DNA of 64,000 nucleotides from Serratia fonticola (GCF_006715025.1 NZ_VFMK01000001.1:2294001-2358000), one strand, 5' to 3'; shown: positions 7,538 through 18,286, counted from the first letter of the stretch. Numbers and translations are program-made. Notes: generated by a model not told the origin, from the letters alone.

Positions 7538-10500
7538 ATGAACAAGAATTTATACCGACTCATTTTCAACCAGGCACGAGGCATGCTGATGGTGGTGCCC
7601 GATATTGCCGGGGCAGGCCGTGCGGGAGCCGCATCGTCGCCATCCGGCACTGGCCACACCCTCAGCCAGATGATAGGTAAAGTTCATGGCGTGTGTTTTG
7701 CGTTGCTGCTGGCCCTCGGGGCCATTCAGCCGGCGCAGGCGGCGATCGTTGCTGATGGTAGCGCGCCGGGCAACCAACAGCCGACCATTATCAGCAGTGC
7801 CAACGGTACGCCGCAGGTCAATATCCAGACGCCAAGCGCAGCGGGTGTCTCACGCAACGTCTACAGCCAGTTCGATGTGGATAATAAAGGTGTGGTGCTC
7901 AATAACAGCCACCTCAATACTCAGACCCAGATTGCCGGGATGGTCACCGCCAACCCTTGGCTGGCGAAGGGCGAAGCTAAAATTATCCTCAATGAAGTCA
8001 ATACCCGTAATCCGAGTCAGTTGAACGGCTTTATTGAAGTCGCTGGGCAAAAGGCACAAGTGGTGATCGCCAACCCGGCGGGTATCACCTGTAGCGGCTG
8101 TGGTTTTATCAACGCTAACCGCGCGACGCTCACCACCGGCCAGGCGCAAATGACTAACGGCCAACTGACCGGCTATAACGTTGAGCGTGGCGAAATCGTC
8201 ATACAGGGTAATGGGCTGGACAGCAGCCTGCAGGACCATACCGACCTGATCGCCCGTTCGGTAAAAATCAATGCCGGGCTCTGGGCCAACGATTTGGCGG
8301 TGACCACCGGGCGCAATCAGGTGGATGCTGCACATCAGTCTGTCACATCCAAAACCGTTGACGGTAGCCCACGCCCACAGGTGGCAGTGGATGTGTCCCA
8401 TCTGGGCGGTATGTACGCCAATAAAATCCGTCTGCTGGGTACCGAGGCTGGAGTGGGAGTGCATAATGCCGGGGCGCTTAATGCCATCGCCGGTGACGTG
8501 GTGGTCAACGCTGATGGTATGCTCACCAACAGCGGAGCGATTACTGCCACTCAGAATCTCCAACTGACCACCTCGGGTGGCGTGGATAATAGTGGCAAAC
8601 TCTATGCCGGAGGAAATACTACCCTCCAGGCCAAGGGTGCTGTCACCAACAGCGGAATTCTGGCGGCACAGGGTAATACCCGGCTTACCGCCGCCAGCAT
8701 CAACAGCACCTCACAAGGTGTGCTGGCGGCAGGCATGACCAGCGAGGGCAAACTGGGCGCGAGCGGTAACCTGACGCTCAACAGTCAGGGGCAAATCAAC
8801 GCCAATGGCCAGAACTCGGCGGCGGGGCAATTGTTCGCCACCGGCACCACGCTGGATCTCAGCGGTAGCCAGACCTATGGCAACAATATCGATCTTCAGG
8901 CCACGGAGGGCGATATCAGCACCGCCGGGGCTAATCTGGCGGCAGCGCAAACACTCTCTGCACGTACAGGCGGGATGCTTAATAATGATGGCGGCAAACT
9001 CAGTGCTGACCAGCTCTCGCTGACCGCCAATGCCCTCTCCAACCAGCAGGGCACCGTGCAGCAGCTTGGTCAGCAGGACCTGACGCTGTCCCACGCTACC
9101 AGCATCAACAACCGTGCCGGGACGATTGCCAGTAACGGCAAAACCCTGACGCTCAATACCGCCAGCCTCAACAACCAGCAGGGCACCATCGTGCATGCTG
9201 GTGACGGCGCCTTGTCGATTCAGGCTACGCAGATGAACGGCGACAACGGTACGGTGGTCTCCAACGGCAGCCTGGCACTGACGGGTACCTCGCTGCAACT
9301 GGATAACACCACCACTCAGGCGGGAAGTATTACTCTCAACGCCGCCAGCCTGTCGCACCGTGGCGGGCACATGACCCAGACCGGCAGCGGCATGCTGAAC
9401 CTCAACGTCACCAACCTGCTCGACAATCTGGAGGGAGAAATCTTCTCCAACGGCGCGTTATCACTGACTGCCGGCACACTGAATAACCAGCAGGGCCAAC
9501 TGATTGCCGCCAATAAACACGATGTTACGCTGACCCTCGACGGTGCGTTGAACAACCGGGACGGCCTGATTGCCGCCGATGGTCGTTTGACTTCGCTCAG
9601 CGGTGCGGTGGATAACACCGGTGGGTTGATGCAGGCGGGTTCCGCGTTGAGTCTCGACAGTCGCGGTGCTGAGGTAGTGAACCGCAACAGCGGCGCACAG
9701 GGCGGCATTGTCAGCGCAGGCGATATGCAGCTTGCGACCGGGAACCTCGACAACCGCAACGGCCAGATTGCCGCCAGCACCCTGAATGCCCAGACCGGCA
9801 ATCTCAATAACACTGCAGGCAAAATTCTGGCGGACAAGGGGCTGACGCTCAACAGCGGTGCCCTCAACAACCAGGCGGGGAATATCCAGTCCGGTGCGGC
9901 ACTCACCTTGAACACCCACGGCCAGACAATAGACAACTCTGCAGGTGGGCTGATCGGCGCAACCGGTGCGTTATCGCTCGCCAGCGGTGCATTGGATAAC
10001 CGTCAAGGCAAGCTGGTGGGCGGTGGCGATACGCAGTTGCACACTGGGTTACTGGATAACCGTGGCGGCCAACTGGTTTCTCTGAGCCATCTGTCACTGT
10101 TCAACACCGGGCTGCTCAACGATGACGGCGGTTTGCTGCAAAGCGCTGGGGATCTGCTGATCGACACCCAGGGCGGAACACTCAGCAACACCGTCAGTGG
10201 TGATCAGGGGGGGATCACCAGCCAGGGTTCGCTGACGCTGAAAACCGGCATGCTTGATAACCAGCAGGGTGTGCTCATCAGTAACCAGCAACTCACCCTC
10301 ACATCCAGGGCAGTCAATAACCAGCAAGGGCAGATTGCGGCGTTGGGCTCCATCCACGCCCTGACGCAGGCGCTGAATAACGCCTGGGGCACCTTGCAGT
10401 CCGGTCAGGCGCTACAGTGGGATACTCAAGGCCTTGCGCTCGATAACCAGCACGGTACGTTCAGTGCACAGGGTGACCTTTCGCTGACCACCGCCGAGGT

Positions 10501-13500
10501 GAATAACCAGCAGGGATTGCTGGCTTCCGGTGGAGCGATGACGCTCAATACCGCCGCTTTCGACAACAGTCAGCAGGGCAACCTGTTCAGCAAAGGGACA
10601 TTGGATCTCACTGCCAGCCACATCAACAACCAGCAAGGCCAGATCCAGGCACTGGGCAACATGGTGCTTAATGCCGCTCAGGCGGTGATCGACAATGGGG
10701 CCGGGCTGATCCAGGGCGCGTTGAACGTTACGCTCAATGCCGCCACTATCCTTAACCAGAATACCCTCGACGCACAGCGTGGCATTCAGGGCGGCAGCCT
10801 GACGCTGAATGCGCAGGATGTCGATAACAGCGAGGGCGCATTGCGCGTGGATGATGCGCTGACGCTCAATCTGAGCGGCAACCTGAACAATACCTCGGGG
10901 CTATTAAGTGCGCAGAACAGCCTGTACATCCAGGCCCAGCAGGTCATCAACAGCGCAGGTGCCATGGAAGCGGGCCAGCAATTCACCCTGAACAGCGGTT
11001 CTCTGACCGGTGATGGGTCGCTACTGTCGCTGGGGGATATGTCCCTCACGCTGGCGCAGGATTTCTTCAATACCGGGTCAGTCCAGGCGGGCCATGACCT
11101 GAGCTTGACCACTCAGGGCGATCTGACCAACCAGTCGTTGATTCAGGCGGGCAACCAGCTTGACCTGACGGCCACCAACCTGTTCAACAGTGCCACTGCT
11201 GAAATCAGCGCGGGCACTACGCAACTCACCGCCACCCAGACCCTGACCAACTATGGCTTGATCGATGGTTTCTATACCCGCCTCAACGGTACCACAGTCA
11301 ATAATATCGGCAGTGGCCGTATCTATGGCGATGCGTTAGCTATCCAGGCTGGAACATTGAACAACCTGGCGGAAAACGGCCAGGCGGCCACCATTGCAGC
11401 TCGTCAGCGGCTGGATATCGGTGTTGGCACACTTAACAACCGCGACCATGCGCTGATCTACAGCGACGGGGCGATGGCGATTGGTGGCGCGCTGGATGGC
11501 AACTACCAGGCCATCGGTCAGGGGGGCGTGCTCAACAACCACAGTGCCACCATTGAGTCCGCCGCAGATATGGCGCTCAATATCGGGCAAATCAACAACA
11601 TTAATGACCACTTCTCGTTGGAAAACGTACTGGTTTCGCAAGAGCAGATCTCCGAATACGAAGTTGCCCGCCTCAACAACGGCGTACGCTATAACGATAA
11701 GGATTACACCATCTACATCTACCAGGACGAAGTGAACGTTCTGTGTATTGAAGGCGTGATCTGCCATACCACCGACGGCGACCGTTTTACCCATTACGAC
11801 TACCTGCGCACGGTCACCGAAGACCGCGTCAAGGAAAGCGATCCGGGTAAAATCATTGCCGGGGGCAATCTCAGCATCAACGCCAACAGCGTACTCAATG
11901 ACAAGAGCCAGATTATCGCCGGGGGGGCCCTGGCGTTGCAGGCCGGGACGCTGGATAACGTCGAGGTCGAGGCCAATCGCCAGATCAACGACGTTGGTAC
12001 CGCCACCTATTACTCACGCCATCAGAGCAAAGGTGGTGATTCCTCCAATGTGGATACCACCGCTTATCGTCCGCCGACGGTGATCCAGGCCATTACCCTA
12101 AAACCGAGCACCTTGGCGGAATATACCCAGGGCCAGGGCAGCAATCTGGTGATTGATGCACAGCAAAAAGCGGATATTAATGGCGATATTCAAGGTGCAG
12201 CAGGCATTAACGCCGGACCGATTGCCGGGCCGGGCGCGGGCAACCTGCTGCCGGTGGTGCCGGGGGCGATCACCCTGCCTGTGGGCAAAACCTTCGAGGT
12301 GAACCTCGGGGAGTCGGGCAAGGTGGTGCGTATCGTTGGGCCGAATACCCAACTGCCGGACAACAGCCTGTTCCAGGTGCGCCCGGACAGTAGCCCGTAT
12401 CTGGTGGAAACCGATCCGCGCTTCACCAATCAGAAACAGTGGCTGGGCTCGGATTACATGATGCAGGCCTTCACCACCGATCCTAACAACGTTCTCAAAC
12501 GCCTGGGGGATGGCTACTACGAGCAACGACTGATCCGCGAGCAGGTGATTGCTCTGAGCGGTAACCGTTATCTTGATGGTTTCCAGAATGACGAAGAGCA
12601 GTACAAGGCCTTGATGAACAACGGGGTAGAGTTCGGCAAGAAATACAACCTGACGCTGGGCGTGGCGCTCACAGCCGAACAGATGGCGCTGCTTACGGGT
12701 GATATCGTCTGGCTGGTGGCGCAGACCGTGACATTGCCAGATGGCAGCACCCAGCAAGTGCTGGTGCCGCAGGTGTATGCCACCGTCAAGGCGGGTGATC
12801 TCGATGGCAGTGGTGCGCTGCTGGCAGGGAAAAATGTCGGCCTGAACCTGAGCGGCGATCTGACCAACAGCGGGCGTATCAACGGCCAGCAAAGTACGCA
12901 GATCCTGGCGGAGAACATCAATAACCTGGGCGGGTTGATCCAGGGTAACGATGTAGCGCTGAAAGCGCGCACCGACATCAATAACGTCGGTGGGGTGATC
13001 GCCGGGCAACAGAGCCTGGTGGCCACCGCCGGGCGCGATATCAACGCCATCACCACCACCCGCAGCGCCGAGAGCGCCGGTGGCGATTTTGCGCGTAACA
13101 CGCTGGACCGTGTTGCAGGTCTCTATGTGCAGCAAGCGGATGGCACGCTGGCGCTGCAGGCCGGGCGGGATGTGAATCTGACGGCGGCGCAGGTGGTCAA
13201 CAGCGGTGAAGGCGGCACGACCTCCATCACGGCAGGACGTGACCTGAACCTCAATACCGTCACCACCGGCAGCACCGACAACCTTAACTGGGGTGACAAC
13301 TGGCAACATCACTCCAGCAGCCAGCAGGTCGGGAGTGAAGTGGTCGGTACTGGTAACGTGCAACTGAGTGCCGGACACGATGTGAATATCACCGCAGGCA
13401 CCGTCTCGGCCGGGCAACAACTCAATGTTGCTGCGGGTAACGATATCAACATTCAACATGGCCTTGACACCAACACGCTGGACCAGCATTACAAGGCTAC

Positions 13501-16500
13501 CGGCAGCAGTGGTATGCTCTCCAAAACCACCACCGAATCGCGGGACACTATCAGCCAACAGACTGTCAATGGCAGCCAGTTGAGCGGCGACACGGTGAGC
13601 ATGCAGGCCGGACGTGATTTGACGGTCACAGGCAGCAGCGTAGCCGCCACGCAGGATGTGAATCTTTCCGCAGGTAACAACCTGAGCCTACAGGCGGCGA
13701 CCGAGCAGCGGGATGAAACCCATATGCTGCAGGAGAAGAAAAGCGGCCTGTCCGGCACCGGCGGTATCGGCTTCAGCTACGGCACCAACGATATCAAAAC
13801 CACCGATGACGGCAAATCCCAGAGCAGCGTCGGTAGCACGGTGGGCAGCACCCAGGGGAATGTGACCCTGAATGCAGGCAACAGCCTGACGGTACAGGGC
13901 TCGGACGTGTTGGCAGGGAAAGACATCAACCTGACCGGCAAGGAAGTCAATATCCTGGCTGCAGAAAACCAGAGCACCCAGAAGCATGTAGTGGAGCAGA
14001 AACAGAGTGGCCTGACGCTGGCGCTGTCCGGTACGGTGGGCAGTGCAGTGAGTTCGGCAGTCTCCAGCGCCAACGATGCCAGCAAGGAGAGCAACGGCCG
14101 TCTGGCTGCATTGCAAGGGATGAAGTCAGCACTTAGTGGAGTACAGGCAGCCCAGGCCAACGAACTGCGCAACACCGGGGATGAAAAAACCAGCCTGGTG
14201 GGGCTGAACCTCTCCTACGGCAGCCAGTCGTCAAAATCCGAGCAGACGACCAACCAGTCGCAAAGCCAGGGCAGTACCCTGACCGCAGGCAACAACCTGA
14301 ATATCCACGCCACCGGCACCGATATCAACGTTCAGGGCAGTCAGTTGCAGGGCGGGAAGGACATCAACCTGAATGCGGCGCGGGACGTCAATCTGCTCTC
14401 GGCGCAGAACACCCAGACGGTGGATGGCAAGAACGAAAGCCACGGTAGCTCTGTCGGCGTGGGCGTGAATTTTGGCCAGGGTAAAAACGGCCTGACGCTA
14501 AACGCCAGCGTGAACAAGGGTAAAGGTTCTGAAAGCGGCAATATGCTGACGCACACAGAGACCACGCTGAACGCCGGTAATAATCTCAACATCACCAGCG
14601 GGCGCGACACTACCCTGACCGGGGCGCAGGTGGGCGGTGAGAAGGTGACGATGGACGTGGGGCGCAACCTGACCTTAACCAGTGAGCAGGACCGCGACAA
14701 CTACGACTCGAAACAGCAGAACGCCAGCGCGGGCGGTAGCGCCGGAGTGGGGGCATTCAGTGGTTCGGTTAATCTGAGTCGTGACAAGATGCACTCAACC
14801 TACGATGCGGTTCAGGAGCAGACTGGGGTCTTCGCCGGAAAAGGCGGCTTCGACATTACCGTGGGTGAGCATACCCAGCTCAACGGGGCGGTTATCGGTT
14901 CGACAGCGACGGCAGACAAGAATAAACTGGATACCGGTACGTTAGGTTTTAATAATATTGAAAACAAAGCGGATTACCAGGTAGAACACCAGAGCGTGGG
15001 TATCAGCTCGGGCGGTAGCATTGGTGGGCAGTTCGCGGGGAATATGGCGAATGGCCTGCTGACCGGTGTGAACGGCAGTGGTAGCGCCAGTTCGACCACG
15101 CAGTCGGCGGTGAGTGAAGGCACCATTACTATCCGTGACCAGGCGAACCAGAAGCAGGACGTGGCAGACCTGAGCCGGGATGTCGAGAATGCGAACCCGG
15201 GTCTGGACAAAATCTTCGACAAGGAGAAGGAACAGAACCGGCTGAAAGAAGCGCAGCTGATCGGGGAGATTGGCAGCCAGGCGGCAGATATTGCGCGGAC
15301 GCAGGGTGAAATCAATGGGTTGAAAGCCGCGAAAGAGAAGTACCCGGATAAGACCGCCGAGCAACTGCGTGAAACCCAAGAATATAAAGATGCCATGAAG
15401 CAGTATGGCACTGGCAGCTCACTACAGCAGGGGATCCAGGCAGCGACGGCGGCCATACAGGGGCTGGCCGGTGGTGATATGGCTAAAGCCTTGGCGGGCG
15501 CCAGTGCGCCGTATCTGGCGGAGGTCATTCACAAGATGACCACAGACTCCAATGGCAAGGTAAACACCGAAGCCAACCTGATGGCGCACGCCGTTCTGGG
15601 TGCGGTGACGGCTGCGGTAAATGGCAACAGCGCGTTAGCGGGAGCCTCCGGCGCGGTAATGGGTGAATATATTGCCCAACAGATGTACCCCGGTATCAAG
15701 CGCGAAGATCTGAGCGAAGAGCAGCGGCAGACCATTAGCGCTCTAGGCACATTGGCAGCGGGACTGGTCGGGGGTATTGTGGATGACAGCACGGCAGATG
15801 CGGTTGCGGGAGGACAGGCTGGGAAGAATGCTGTGGAGAATAATGCGCTGAACCCGAACCACTTCGGTAAGGGCATGGCAGATTACGGTCAATCTGTTGC
15901 TTCTTATGCGCAATATGCTCAGGACAAGAATCTACCGCCAGAGCAGGTGCAGGCCGATCTGGCCCAAATGGTGAAAGGTGATCTGCCGGAAAGTGCGGAT
16001 ATCATTAAAGCCATTTTGAGCAATAACCCTGGCTCAGATACCATCATGGCGCTACTGACAGCGGAAGAAGCGAAGGATTACGCGCTGGCGCTGTTGACGT
16101 CGATCCCCGCAGAAAAAGCATTGGCACTGGTTGGTAAAACTGCGAATGTTCTGACCAATAACCAGTTGATCAAAGCAGCGGAGAAGATCTCGACGGCGAA
16201 ACCGGGGAAACAATTTACTGCTCCACGGGATCTGAATGAGCAAATTGTTTGGAAGCAGGTGCAGGAAAATCCGGCAGCAGGTGAAAAACTGATTGGTATG
16301 AATAATGATCCTCGTTTTCCTGCAAGTGCAGGATTCCAAAAAATGCAGGTAGTCCAGAAAAATGCTAAGGGAGAAGCAATCACCATTCATTATCAGTACA
16401 ACTCCACCACTGGCAAAGCCTACGATATGAAAATTGATACCCCACAGAGGGTTAACACTAATCCGGCAGATGTAATCGAAAATATTAAAGGGCAGATTAA

Positions 16501-16504
16501 ATGA
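7538..16504 (+). CDS. cdiA: CdiA, contact-dependent growth inhibition toxin filament (haemagglutinin/FhaA type)
   Basis: A 2988-aa exoprotein. Residues 1-69 form an extended (ESPR) signal peptide. The TPS secretion domain spans about 70-300, with the conserved IANPAGITCSGCGF motif. FHA-1 repeats run to about 1350. A non-repeat stretch of about 1360-1750, rich in Tyr/Asp and Pro, sits where receptor-binding and YP domains lie in CdiA. FHA-2 repeats span about 1760-2560. The pretoxin region ends in VENN at 2766-2769. The 223-residue C-terminus starts with an entry-type region and ends in a soluble domain (NEQIVWKQV, GMNNDPRFPASAGFQKM, IHYQYNSTTGKAYDMKI) that I cannot assign to a tested activity; a nuclease is only a guess. 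Translation starts at ATG 7538 after AGGGA. The frame is intact. Confidence 0.95.
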   Translation: MNKNLYRLIFNQARGMLMVVPDIAGAGRAGAASSPSGTGHTLSQMIGKVHGVCFALLLALGAIQPAQAAIVADGSAPGNQQPTIISSANGTPQVNIQTPSAAGVSRNVYSQFDVDNKGVVLNNSHLNTQTQIAGMVTANPWLAKGEAKIILNEVNTRNPSQLNGFIEVAGQKAQVVIANPAGITCSGCGFINANRATLTTGQAQMTNGQLTGYNVERGEIVIQGNGLDSSLQDHTDLIARSVKINAGLWANDLAVTTGRNQVDAAHQSVTSKTVDGSPRPQVAVDVSHLGGMYANKIRLLGTEAGVGVHNAGALNAIAGDVVVNADGMLTNSGAITATQNLQLTTSGGVDNSGKLYAGGNTTLQAKGAVTNSGILAAQGNTRLTAASINSTSQGVLAAGMTSEGKLGASGNLTLNSQGQINANGQNSAAGQLFATGTTLDLSGSQTYGNNIDLQATEGDISTAGANLAAAQTLSARTGGMLNNDGGKLSADQLSLTANALSNQQGTVQQLGQQDLTLSHATSINNRAGTIASNGKTLTLNTASLNNQQGTIVHAGDGALSIQATQMNGDNGTVVSNGSLALTGTSLQLDNTTTQAGSITLNAASLSHRGGHMTQTGSGMLNLNVTNLLDNLEGEIFSNGALSLTAGTLNNQQGQLIAANKHDVTLTLDGALNNRDGLIAADGRLTSLSGAVDNTGGLMQAGSALSLDSRGAEVVNRNSGAQGGIVSAGDMQLATGNLDNRNGQIAASTLNAQTGNLNNTAGKILADKGLTLNSGALNNQAGNIQSGAALTLNTHGQTIDNSAGGLIGATGALSLASGALDNRQGKLVGGGDTQLHTGLLDNRGGQLVSLSHLSLFNTGLLNDDGGLLQSAGDLLIDTQGGTLSNTVSGDQGGITSQGSLTLKTGMLDNQQGVLISNQQLTLTSRAVNNQQGQIAALGSIHALTQALNNAWGTLQSGQALQWDTQGLALDNQHGTFSAQGDLSLTTAEVNNQQGLLASGGAMTLNTAAFDNSQQGNLFSKGTLDLTASHINNQQGQIQALGNMVLNAAQAVIDNGAGLIQGALNVTLNAATILNQNTLDAQRGIQGGSLTLNAQDVDNSEGALRVDDALTLNLSGNLNNTSGLLSAQNSLYIQAQQVINSAGAMEAGQQFTLNSGSLTGDGSLLSLGDMSLTLAQDFFNTGSVQAGHDLSLTTQGDLTNQSLIQAGNQLDLTATNLFNSATAEISAGTTQLTATQTLTNYGLIDGFYTRLNGTTVNNIGSGRIYGDALAIQAGTLNNLAENGQAATIAARQRLDIGVGTLNNRDHALIYSDGAMAIGGALDGNYQAIGQGGVLNNHSATIESAADMALNIGQINNINDHFSLENVLVSQEQISEYEVARLNNGVRYNDKDYTIYIYQDEVNVLCIEGVICHTTDGDRFTHYDYLRTVTEDRVKESDPGKIIAGGNLSINANSVLNDKSQIIAGGALALQAGTLDNVEVEANRQINDVGTATYYSRHQSKGGDSSNVDTTAYRPPTVIQAITLKPSTLAEYTQGQGSNLVIDAQQKADINGDIQGAAGINAGPIAGPGAGNLLPVVPGAITLPVGKTFEVNLGESGKVVRIVGPNTQLPDNSLFQVRPDSSPYLVETDPRFTNQKQWLGSDYMMQAFTTDPNNVLKRLGDGYYEQRLIREQVIALSGNRYLDGFQNDEEQYKALMNNGVEFGKKYNLTLGVALTAEQMALLTGDIVWLVAQTVTLPDGSTQQVLVPQVYATVKAGDLDGSGALLAGKNVGLNLSGDLTNSGRINGQQSTQILAENINNLGGLIQGNDVALKARTDINNVGGVIAGQQSLVATAGRDINAITTTRSAESAGGDFARNTLDRVAGLYVQQADGTLALQAGRDVNLTAAQVVNSGEGGTTSITAGRDLNLNTVTTGSTDNLNWGDNWQHHSSSQQVGSEVVGTGNVQLSAGHDVNITAGTVSAGQQLNVAAGNDINIQHGLDTNTLDQHYKATGSSGMLSKTTTESRDTISQQTVNGSQLSGDTVSMQAGRDLTVTGSSVAATQDVNLSAGNNLSLQAATEQRDETHMLQEKKSGLSGTGGIGFSYGTNDIKTTDDGKSQSSVGSTVGSTQGNVTLNAGNSLTVQGSDVLAGKDINLTGKEVNILAAENQSTQKHVVEQKQSGLTLALSGTVGSAVSSAVSSANDASKESNGRLAALQGMKSALSGVQAAQANELRNTGDEKTSLVGLNLSYGSQSSKSEQTTNQSQSQGSTLTAGNNLNIHATGTDINVQGSQLQGGKDINLNAARDVNLLSAQNTQTVDGKNESHGSSVGVGVNFGQGKNGLTLNASVNKGKGSESGNMLTHTETTLNAGNNLNITSGRDTTLTGAQVGGEKVTMDVGRNLTLTSEQDRDNYDSKQQNASAGGSAGVGAFSGSVNLSRDKMHSTYDAVQEQTGVFAGKGGFDITVGEHTQLNGAVIGSTATADKNKLDTGTLGFNNIENKADYQVEHQSVGISSGGSIGGQFAGNMANGLLTGVNGSGSASSTTQSAVSEGTITIRDQANQKQDVADLSRDVENANPGLDKIFDKEKEQNRLKEAQLIGEIGSQAADIARTQGEINGLKAAKEKYPDKTAEQLRETQEYKDAMKQYGTGSSLQQGIQAATAAIQGLAGGDMAKALAGASAPYLAEVIHKMTTDSNGKVNTEANLMAHAVLGAVTAAVNGNSALAGASGAVMGEYIAQQMYPGIKREDLSEEQRQTISALGTLAAGLVGGIVDDSTADAVAGGQAGKNAVENNALNPNHFGKGMADYGQSVASYAQYAQDKNLPPEQVQADLAQMVKGDLPESADIIKAILSNNPGSDTIMALLTAEEAKDYALALLTSIPAEKALALVGKTANVLTNNQLIKAAEKISTAKPGKQFTAPRDLNEQIVWKQVQENPAAGEKLIGMNNDPRFPASAGFQKMQVVQKNAKGEAITIHYQYNSTTGKAYDMKIDTPQRVNTNPADVIENIKGQIK

Positions 16505-16815
16505 AAATAAAAGAATCAGACGGAACTGTCGTAGATGTTTTTGCAATTTATTGGTTTGGTGATGAAACATATTTTTATGGACTTCCAAAAAATTATGGCG
16601 GTTTACTTGCATATAGGGCAAGCCAAGTGTCTGTAATTGAATCGGAAATAGACTTTAATGCAATATATTTTGAAAATAATGCGAAGAGCATTCAACATTG
16701 GGCTTTGATAAAAGAAAAATTACTGGATGATATATTAGAACGGGATGATGCCGCCTATAAACGGTTCCTTGAGATCCTGAAAGCGGAAGGTCACATAGCT
16801 CAGGATTTTTATTAA
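16501..16815 (+). CDS. cdiI: CdiI immunity protein for the resident CdiA toxin
   Basis: A 104-aa soluble, acidic protein whose ATG overlaps the cdiA stop by four bases (ATGA), the usual cdiA/cdiI coupling. It is far more AT-rich than cdiA, typical of immunity genes acquired with their toxin. No family is recognised. The immunity role is inferred from position, overlap and size. Confidence 0.8.
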   Translation: MKIKESDGTVVDVFAIYWFGDETYFYGLPKNYGGLLAYRASQVSVIESEIDFNAIYFENNAKSIQHWALIKEKLLDDILERDDAAYKRFLEILKAEGHIAQDFY

Positions 16816-16826
16816 TTAGTGTTTTT

Positions 16827-17648
16827 AACCCCGGTATCAGTCGTGATGATCTGACGGAAGAGCAGCGTCAGACGATCAGTGCCCTTGGCACCCTGGCAGC
16901 AGGTTTGGCGGGTGGTATTGTTGGGGACAGTTCGGCCAATGCCGTAGCGGGGGCGCATGCGGGTAAGAATGCGCTCGAGAACAATAACCTTGTCAATGTA
17001 TTGGCAGCAGTAAATAAAGAGAAGCCCGGTACGGTAGAACAATGGCAAGCCGATAAACAAGCAGAAATCAAGAAAGCCTGTAGTGGTGGAACACCAGTGT
17101 CTTGTCAGACGATGGTTATGGCTGCAGGAAGTGCACTGGCGTGGCCGTTATTGCCGGAAACGGCAATGACTACCAGTTTAATTGGAGGCATGGCGAACGC
17201 AGGAGTCCAGTATGGAGTTAATGGTAGCGTTGATCCCAATGATGTAATTCTCGCATACTGGACAGGGGCATTAACCGCAACTACCGGAGTTGTTGGCACC
17301 GTTTATTGGAATGGGGTCGGTGGTGGAGCATCAGCTTACCTTAAGGGCGACGATCCTTTCCAAGCGGGATTGATTAGTGGCGCAGGAGCTGGATTTGGCT
17401 ATGGAATTGGGAAATTGTTCTCTCTAGGAACTAATGGGGCTGGTAATTGGTTAGCAGACGGATGGGATCCTAAATTTAACCCAGTACTACGCAACCAAAC
17501 TGAGGTTACAGGGCAGTTCACTATCTCAAAAGACATGTTGCCCAGTAAAGTTCCAGGTGTTGTTGGTAATGTAGGCTCCTCTCTTGCAACAGAGGGAACA
17601 AACGCATTTACTCAAGAGCAGCTAAAAAAATATCCAGGAGAAAAAATG
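16827..17648 (+). pseudogene. orphan module 1: displaced cdiA-CT, membrane-type toxin
   Basis: Frame-open from NPGISRDDLTEEQRQ, homologous to the pretoxin part of cdiA, but with no start or secretion domains. The VENN-type motif is GKNALENN. The C-terminus is Gly/Ala-rich with hydrophobic stretches (AYWTGALTA, GLISGAGAGFGYG), then DPKFNPVLRNQTE and GQFTISKDMLP. It matches module 6 almost exactly up to TSLIGG and diverges after that. The partner immunity protein is membrane-embedded, suggesting a toxin acting at the inner membrane. The frame runs into the immunity gene because a run of six A at 17641-17646 removes the expected stop; with five A it would end in an ATGA overlap. Confidence 0.75.
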
Positions 17649-17896
17649 ATGTTTTCAAAGAAAACTATTATTAGGTTTCTTTTGTTAAATATCATTTGGA
17701 TATTGGTTGTTTTTTTATGGCTTCTGTCATGTTTTTCATTATTAGAAGTTTTACTTGGTATGCTATTGGCGGAGATTTCCTTTTTTCTTTCATGGATATC
17801 AAAAGAGCTTTCAAAGTGGCAGTATTAGTGGGGCCCGTTTGTGGGATGGGGTTTTGGGTTTTATATCGTCAACGTTCCTGTTCTCGTGGAGAATAA
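17646..17896 (+). pseudogene. orphan module 1 immunity gene, frameshifted
   Basis: The first part (MMFSKKTIIRFLLLNIIWIL) and the second part (FMASVMFFIIRSFTWYAIGG, ending GFWVLYRQ) lie in different frames that meet at a run of seven T (17710-17716). Joined, they align over their length with the intact small membrane protein at 27479-27724, including the end ...GxxxGxGxWxxYR. It is therefore the cognate immunity gene of module 1, inactivated or mis-sequenced by one base. Confidence 0.75.
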
Positions 17897-17929
17897 CTTC
17901 CTGAGTCAGGGAAGCCCGTAAAACCCAGT

Positions 17930-18286
17930 CATATCGGGAATAAAGAATCCTGATTATAAAATTAATGGTGAAATATCAATGATGTTGTTCAAGCTAAGAT
18001 TGCCAAAGATCCTAGTGAAAGCCCGCCTAATGGAAACATGGGAACCGCTCATGCAGAAATAGGTGTTATCCAGCAAGCCTATGAGAAAGGGATGACTAAC
18101 GGCAAAGATATGCTCATGTCCGTGAAGGGGGAACCAGTTTGTTCTTATTGCCTTAGCGACGTAAAAGCTATGGCTGCGAAATCAGGGCTTAAGTCGCTAA
18201 CAATTTTTGAAGAAGGTACTGGTAGGACTTTATATTGGGAAGCTGGTACGAAAAAATTCCGTATAAAAGGAGCTAAAGATGAGTAA
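17930..18286 (+). pseudogene. orphan module 2: deaminase-like toxin fragment
   Basis: The C-terminal domain of a polymorphic toxin without its upstream part. It carries the deaminase zinc signature: TAHAEIGVI (His and catalytic Glu, codons near 18050-18058) and PVCSYCLSDV (two Cys). SPPNGNMGTAHAE and SGLKSLTIFE fit bacterial nucleic-acid deaminase toxins. Upstream, PVISGIKNPDYKINGE lies in another frame and a stop separates the two, so the domain is frame-broken near 17978. The last codons overlap the next gene by eight bases. The family call is from motifs; the substrate base is unknown. Confidence 0.72.

Noticed and set aside
8500..11300. Regular short repeats in cdiA that could suggest a CRISPR-like or satellite array
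   Set aside because: They are in-frame, degenerate 20-30 residue FHA repeats (LNNQQG-type) of a beta-helix, without constant spacers.
12098..13558. 486-codon open frame antisense to cdiA, and many similar ones
   Set aside because: GC-rich repeated cdiA sequence produces long antisense frames; they have no ribosome site, low-complexity composition and no family motifs.
14700..15050. GGCGGTAGC matches resembling the RfaH ops element
   Set aside because: They lie inside cdiA and its copies as codons for GGS repeats, not in an operon leader.
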